Shown piece after piece: positions 59,965 through 64,000 of a stretch of 64,000 nucleotides of DNA. Location: positions 1 through 64,000 of the forward strand of contig JBEKHB010000006.1 in assembly GCA_050012495.1 (NCBI GenBank), given 5' to 3'. The notes under the pieces are model-generated. The model saw only the letters and a list, made by a program, of their open reading frames with translations. It did not search any database and was not told where the DNA came from. A program made the translations under genes and the position numbers. The stretch comes from BOG-1155 sp050012495 (GTDB taxonomy: Bacteria; Desulfobacterota; Syntrophorhabdia; Syntrophorhabdales; WCHB1-27). Position 1 is the first letter of the stretch. Each line of letters opens with the position of its first letter.

Positions 59965-60756
59965 GTGAATAGCATCCTGCCCATCTATTACCAGATCAAG
60001 CAGACGATCAAGGCATGGATCATCAACCGCGAGTTCAACCCCGGGGGAAAGATCCCCTCGGAGAACGAGCTTGCGGAGAGATTCGGGGTGAGCCGCCTCA
60101 CCGTGCGCCAGGCGACCGGCCAACTGACCCAGGAGGGGTTTCTTGTCGGCAGGCGCGGGGAAGGCACGTTCGTCACCGACAATGTGGGGCTGATCGAGAG
60201 CTACAACTTTGAATTTCGCGGACTGATCGACGATTTCTTCTTTGCCCAGATAGCCGATATCAAGACAAAATCGACGTGGATCGAGCGGATGGCAGCGCCG
60301 AAGCCGATACGGGAGAAGCTGTGTCTGGACGCGCAGGCGGAAGAGATCGTCCGGATCAAAAGGGTCCGCGTGCTCCGGGAGACGCTCTTTACGATTTCCA
60401 CCAATTATCTTCCCTTGGAGATCGGCGAAAAGATCGACGAAAAGGCGCTTTACGAAAAGCCTCTGCTGCAGATCCTGGAGCAGGATCTGGGCGTCCGGTT
60501 TACGGAAGCGGTCCAGACGATTGCCGCTTCTTTCGCCGACCCCGAGACAGCGGCCTATCTGGCCGTCCCGTCCGGCTCGCCGATCCTTTTTACGGAGCGT
60601 ATCATGTATGCGAAGGGGCGGAAGCCGGTCGAGGTATTCCATTCTTCCTACCCGGGAGATCTGTATAAATTTATCGTCCGGTACAAAAACGTAGTAAGGA
60701 GGAACGGGAGCACGTGGGTCCAGCAGGGAAGACCGGGGAAAGAGTTTAAGGAGTGA
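59965..60756 (+). CDS. GntR family regulator with UTRA domain (HutC type)
   Basis: A 263-residue repressor from a GTG with GAAGGGAGG upstream. Winged helix at about 1-75 (YYQIKQTIKAWIINREFNPG, KIPSENELAERFGVSRLTVR, QATGQLTQEGFLVGRRGEGT). UTRA effector domain at about 95-250 (EEIVRIKRVRVLRETLFTIS, GVRFTEAVQTIAASFADPET, PILFTERIMYAKGRKPVEVF). It precedes aconitase by 75 bp on the same strand, and likely controls its own gene and the tricarboxylate genes in response to a citrate- or isocitrate-related signal. Confidence 0.92.
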   Translation: MNSILPIYYQIKQTIKAWIINREFNPGGKIPSENELAERFGVSRLTVRQATGQLTQEGFLVGRRGEGTFVTDNVGLIESYNFEFRGLIDDFFFAQIADIKTKSTWIERMAAPKPIREKLCLDAQAEEIVRIKRVRVLRETLFTISTNYLPLEIGEKIDEKALYEKPLLQILEQDLGVRFTEAVQTIAASFADPETAAYLAVPSGSPILFTERIMYAKGRKPVEVFHSSYPGDLYKFIVRYKNVVRRNGSTWVQQGRPGKEFKE

Positions 60757-60831
60757 GGAAAGAATACGTCTTATAAGTCTTATTGGACCTATTCTTCTTA
60801 GAAAAAAGGCAAAAAAGACAGGAGACGCCGC

Positions 60832-62811
60832 ATGGGAAACAACATCGTCGAGAAGGTGCTGCAGGCGCACCTGAAAGAAGGCGCTTACATGCCGGGAGAG
60901 ACGATCGGCATCCGCATCGATCAGACCCTCACGCAGGACGCCACCGGCACGATGGCCTTTCTCCAGTTCGAGGCCCTGGGCCTCGGCCGGGTCAAGACCG
61001 ACCTCTCGGTCAGCTACGTGGACCACAATACGCTCCAGGTCGGCTTTGAAAACAACGACGACCACCTTTATCTCCAGAGCGTGGCCGCCAGGTTCGGCGT
61101 CGTCTATTCGAGGGCGGGAAACGGCATCTGTCACCAGGTCCATCTGGAGCGCTTCGGCAAGCCGGGGACCACGCTTTTAGGCGCCGACAGCCACACGACC
61201 ACGGGCGGGGCCTTGAGCCAGATCGCCATCGGCGCGGGCGGCCTCGACGTCGCAATCGCCATGGGAGGCGGCCCCTTCTTCCTGACCTGTCCCAGGGTCT
61301 ATCTGGTGAACCTCTCGGGCAGGCTTTCGGAATGGGTCACGGCGAAGGACGTGGTGCTCCGCGTACTCTCCCTCCTTACCACAACGGGCAACGTGGGCGT
61401 GGTGCTCGAATATGGGGGCGAGGGCGTAGCTTCCTTGAGCGTGCCGGAGCGCGCCACCATCGCGAACATGGGGGCGGAGACGGGGGTCACCACGTCCGTC
61501 TTCCCCGCAGACGCGGTCACGCGCAGGTTCCTGAAGGCTCAAGGGAGAGAGGAGGATTGGCAGCCGCTCATCGCGGATGCGGATGCGATTTACGACCGCG
61601 TCATCGATCTCGATCTCGGGCGCCTGGAGCCCTCGGTCAGCCTGCCCCACAGCCCCGGCAACGTGAGGAAGCTCTCGGAGATGGGCGCCATGCCTGTGGA
61701 TCAGGTGTGCATCGGCTCGTGCACCAATTCTTCTTACCGCGACATGATGACGGTCGCGGCGATCCTTAAAGGACGGCGGGTCCACCCCTACGTCAGCCTA
61801 GGCATCGCGCCCGGCTCCCGGCAAATCCTCCAGATGCTCGTGGAAAACGGGGCGCTCCACGACCTGATCGCGGCCGGCGGCCGTGTGATGGAAAGCGCGT
61901 GCGGCTTCTGCATCGGGAATCATTTCTCCCCCCGGAGCGGCGGGGTATCGGTCAGGACGTCAAACCGTAATTTCGAGGGACGCTCCGGCACGAAAGACGC
62001 GAAGGTATACCTCGCCAGCCCTGAAGCCGCCGCGGTCGCCGCGATAGCCGGCGTCCTGGCCGACCCGGCTGCGTCCGGCATGGCCTACCCGCGGATCGAT
62101 GAACCCGATGCCTACTCCGTCGATGACGCCATGTTTATCTTCCCTACCCCCGAAATGGCACAGACGCGCGTTATCCGGGGTCCGAACATCGGCGAGCCGC
62201 CGCGGAACGAAGGCATGGCGGTCGACCTCGACGGCGGTGTAGCGATCAAGGTCGGCGACCGCATCACCACGGACCACATCATGCCCGCAGGCGCCCGGCT
62301 GAAGTACCGGTCGAACATCCCCAAATACGCCCACTACGTCTTCGAGCACGTGGACCCGCACTTTGCGCACACCTGCCTGGAGAACAAGGCGAAGGGCATC
62401 GGGAACATCATCGTGGCGGGCGTATCCTACGGACAGGGCTCGAGCCGGGAACATGCCGCGCTTTGCCCCATGTACCTGGGCGTCAAAGCGGTCATCGCCA
62501 AATCTTTCGAGCGCATCCATGCTGCAAACCTGATCAACTTCGGGATACTCCCCCTCGTGTTCAAAGACGGCGACGATTACGGCCGGATAGAGAAGGGAGA
62601 CCGCATCACCGGGAGGAGCTGGCGGAACGCGCTCACGGCGGGTCAGCCGCTCTTCGTAGTGAACGGGCGCACCGGCGAGGAGATCGCATGCGTCTGCCCG
62701 CTCTCCGAAACCCAGGGCGCCATAATCACCGCGGGCGGCCTCCTCAACTACCTCACCTCTCAGACGGGAAGCATAACCGGAGAAGGAGCGAGCACCCATG
62801 GCCAGGATTAA
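60832..62811 (+). CDS. acn: Aconitate hydratase
   Basis: Interconverts citrate and isocitrate using a 4Fe-4S cluster. 659 residues, shorter than the 750-900 of AcnA/AcnB and typical of the mitochondrial-like/monomeric anaerobe type. Cluster cysteines: GSCTNSSYRD near 304 and ESACGFCIGNHFSPRSGG near 364-381. Substrate-site segments LLGADSHTTTGGALSQIAIG near 118-137, and SYGQGSSREHAALCPMYLG near 535 with the catalytic Ser region, are present. It overlaps the isocitrate dehydrogenase gene by 14 bases. Confidence 0.95.
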   Translation: MGNNIVEKVLQAHLKEGAYMPGETIGIRIDQTLTQDATGTMAFLQFEALGLGRVKTDLSVSYVDHNTLQVGFENNDDHLYLQSVAARFGVVYSRAGNGICHQVHLERFGKPGTTLLGADSHTTTGGALSQIAIGAGGLDVAIAMGGGPFFLTCPRVYLVNLSGRLSEWVTAKDVVLRVLSLLTTTGNVGVVLEYGGEGVASLSVPERATIANMGAETGVTTSVFPADAVTRRFLKAQGREEDWQPLIADADAIYDRVIDLDLGRLEPSVSLPHSPGNVRKLSEMGAMPVDQVCIGSCTNSSYRDMMTVAAILKGRRVHPYVSLGIAPGSRQILQMLVENGALHDLIAAGGRVMESACGFCIGNHFSPRSGGVSVRTSNRNFEGRSGTKDAKVYLASPEAAAVAAIAGVLADPAASGMAYPRIDEPDAYSVDDAMFIFPTPEMAQTRVIRGPNIGEPPRNEGMAVDLDGGVAIKVGDRITTDHIMPAGARLKYRSNIPKYAHYVFEHVDPHFAHTCLENKAKGIGNIIVAGVSYGQGSSREHAALCPMYLGVKAVIAKSFERIHAANLINFGILPLVFKDGDDYGRIEKGDRITGRSWRNALTAGQPLFVVNGRTGEEIACVCPLSETQGAIITAGGLLNYLTSQTGSITGEGASTHGQD

Positions 62812-63997
62812 CGTAAGGACGCCCCTTGTCGAGATGGACGGCGATGAGATGACCCGGGTCATCTGGGCGATGATCAAAGAGAAGCTGATCCTCCCCTTTC
62901 TCGATATCGACCTCAAGTACTACGATCTGGGTTTAAGGAGCCGGGACGAGACAAACGACGCGGTCACGATGGACGCGGCGAACGCCGTCAAGGCGTACGG
63001 CGTGGGCGTGAAATGCGCCACCATCACGCCGGACGCCGGACGGGTAGACGAATACGGGCTCAAGAAGGCCTGGCCGTCGCCGAACGGGACGATCCGGTCG
63101 GCCCTCGACGGCACGGTCTTCCGCAAGCCCATCATGGTCGGGAACATCTCGCCCGCGGTCCGCAGCTGGAAAAAGCCTATCATCATCGGACGCCACGCCT
63201 ACGGCGACATCTACGCGGGCGTGGAGATGAACATAGACCGGCCCGGAAAGGTAGAGCTGGTCTACACCACGCCGGACGGGCAGGAGAGCCGCCTGCTTGT
63301 GCACGAGTTCAAAGACGCCGGCGTGGTCATGGCCATCCACAACTTAGAGCGGTCGATCCGCTCCTTCGCCATCTCGTGCATCACCTACGCAATCGATGAG
63401 CGCGTGGCGCTCTGGTTTTCGATGAAAGACACGATCAGCAAGAAGTACCACGGGTATTTCAAGGAGGTCTTCGGCCGGGAAGTCGCAACGGCCAAGGCCG
63501 ACCTCGACAAAGCCGGCATCGCCTACCGCTATCTGCTCATCGACGACGCGGCGGCGCAAATGATGAAGCAGGAAGGGGGCATCCTCTGGGCCGTGAGCAA
63601 CTATGACGGCGACATATTCTCCGACGTGATCGCGGCCGGGTTCGGCAGCCTCGGCATGATGACCTCGGTCCTCGTCTCCCCGGACGGGTTGTACGAGTTC
63701 GAGGCCGCCCATGGCACGGTGCGGCGCCACTATTACGAGCACCTCAAGGGAAACCCTACCAGCACGAACCCGGTGGCGTCCATCTTTGCCTGGACCGGGG
63801 CCCTGAAGAAGCGCGGCGAGCTCGACGGGTCGGACGAGGTACGCGCCTTCGGGGAAAAAGTGGAAAAGGCGGTCATCGGCTGCATCGAGGCAGGCATCGT
63901 CACCAGGGACCTCGTGCCCCTGATGGACCCGAAGCCGGAGCGCTTTTACGACACGGCCGCCTTCATCGACGCCGTGGCGGCGAGCATAGTGGTGTAA
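62798..63997 (+). CDS. icd: Isocitrate dehydrogenase (NADP+), eukaryote-like type
   Basis: Oxidative decarboxylation of isocitrate to 2-oxoglutarate. 399 residues, complete in the window. The sequence follows the dimeric mitochondrial/cytosolic family: PLVEMDGDEMTRVIWAMIKE at 9-28, PNGTIRSALDGTVFRKPIM near 95-113 with phosphate-site Ser, GRHAYGDIYAGVEM, the metal-site NYDGDIFSDVIAAGFGSLGM near 267-286, EFEAAHGTVRRHYYEHLKG near 302-320, and NPTSTNPVASIFAWTGALKK. The HGTVRRH segment with Arg suggests NADP preference. Follows aconitase in a two-gene unit. Confidence 0.96.
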   Translation: MARINVRTPLVEMDGDEMTRVIWAMIKEKLILPFLDIDLKYYDLGLRSRDETNDAVTMDAANAVKAYGVGVKCATITPDAGRVDEYGLKKAWPSPNGTIRSALDGTVFRKPIMVGNISPAVRSWKKPIIIGRHAYGDIYAGVEMNIDRPGKVELVYTTPDGQESRLLVHEFKDAGVVMAIHNLERSIRSFAISCITYAIDERVALWFSMKDTISKKYHGYFKEVFGREVATAKADLDKAGIAYRYLLIDDAAAQMMKQEGGILWAVSNYDGDIFSDVIAAGFGSLGMMTSVLVSPDGLYEFEAAHGTVRRHYYEHLKGNPTSTNPVASIFAWTGALKKRGELDGSDEVRAFGEKVEKAVIGCIEAGIVTRDLVPLMDPKPERFYDTAAFIDAVAASIVV

Positions 63998-64000
63998 CCT

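Noticed and set aside
1..64000. CRISPR arrays, tRNA, rRNA, prophage or replication-origin features
   Set aside because: Reading through found no regularly spaced repeats, no cloverleaf-like tRNA ends, no rRNA and no phage or dnaA-box cluster.

Overview
The window is GC-rich, gene-dense DNA from a Gram-negative bacterium: it carries Kdo synthesis genes, a TonB system with an outer-membrane receptor, and a TolC efflux channel. The mix (molybdenum hydroxylase, TRAP binding protein, acyl-CoA ligase, GTP-type PEP carboxykinase, orphan carboxyltransferase, LarA-like racemase, possible selenoprotein) suits an anaerobic or syntrophic member of the former Deltaproteobacteria (Desulfobacterota). That placement is inference from gene content; no rRNA or tRNA gene was seen.

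Layout. 1-2300: a small membrane protein, then a group II intron with its maturase. 2340-5940: a nitrogen-type control module made of a GAF-GAF-ANTAR antiterminator, a sigma-70-like factor and an ammonium transporter; both of the latter are preceded by a two-hairpin-plus-terminator leader that looks like an ANTAR target. 5980-12290: an IclR-linked catabolic cluster (TRAP solute-binding protein, acyl/aryl-CoA ligase, molybdenum hydroxylase). The hydroxylase large subunit is intact, but its iron-sulfur and FAD subunit genes survive only as internally deleted stubs.

12700-23230 is the most interesting region. A ModE-like repressor gene diverges from moeA. Then comes an apparent operon: TonB-dependent receptor, periplasmic metal-chelate binding protein, a second binding-protein-like product with an in-frame TGA and a SECIS-like hairpin, a HypB/UreG-like P-loop protein, an ABC ATPase with a DUF1858-like front end, TonB and ExbB. 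Both moeA and this operon have the same promoter architecture (a shared 14-bp word over the -10 box, resembling ModE half-sites), followed by a leader matching the molybdenum/tungsten-cofactor (Moco/Tuco) riboswitch. The operon is therefore best read as a cofactor-regulated, TonB-driven molybdenum or tungsten acquisition or handling system. No ABC permease is visible, so the cytoplasmic half may be a metal-handling machine rather than a normal importer.

23650-32980: central metabolism (carboxyltransferase, enolase/LarA-like/DUF6485 operon, trpS, FadR-type regulator, PEP carboxykinase) and mreB. 33000-41300: a sulfur-carrier/tRNA-thiolase pair resembling TtuB/TtuA followed by a degenerate GAF-GGDEF protein, and divergently a trxB, PfkB kinase, formyltransferase, HAD, lipoprotein-size hypothetical, rph and rdgB run. 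41300-42350 has repeats but no gene. 42350-42890: a HicB/HicA pair. 43120-50390: a MASE3-type histidine kinase, then an EmrB/EmrA/TolC efflux operon whose TetR repressor has a one-base frameshift. 50500-64000: uup, a pyrG-kdsA-kdsD operon that starts with an ApgM-like protein (possibly homoserine kinase) next to hom and an aminotransferase, and a GntR-controlled aconitase/isocitrate dehydrogenase pair.
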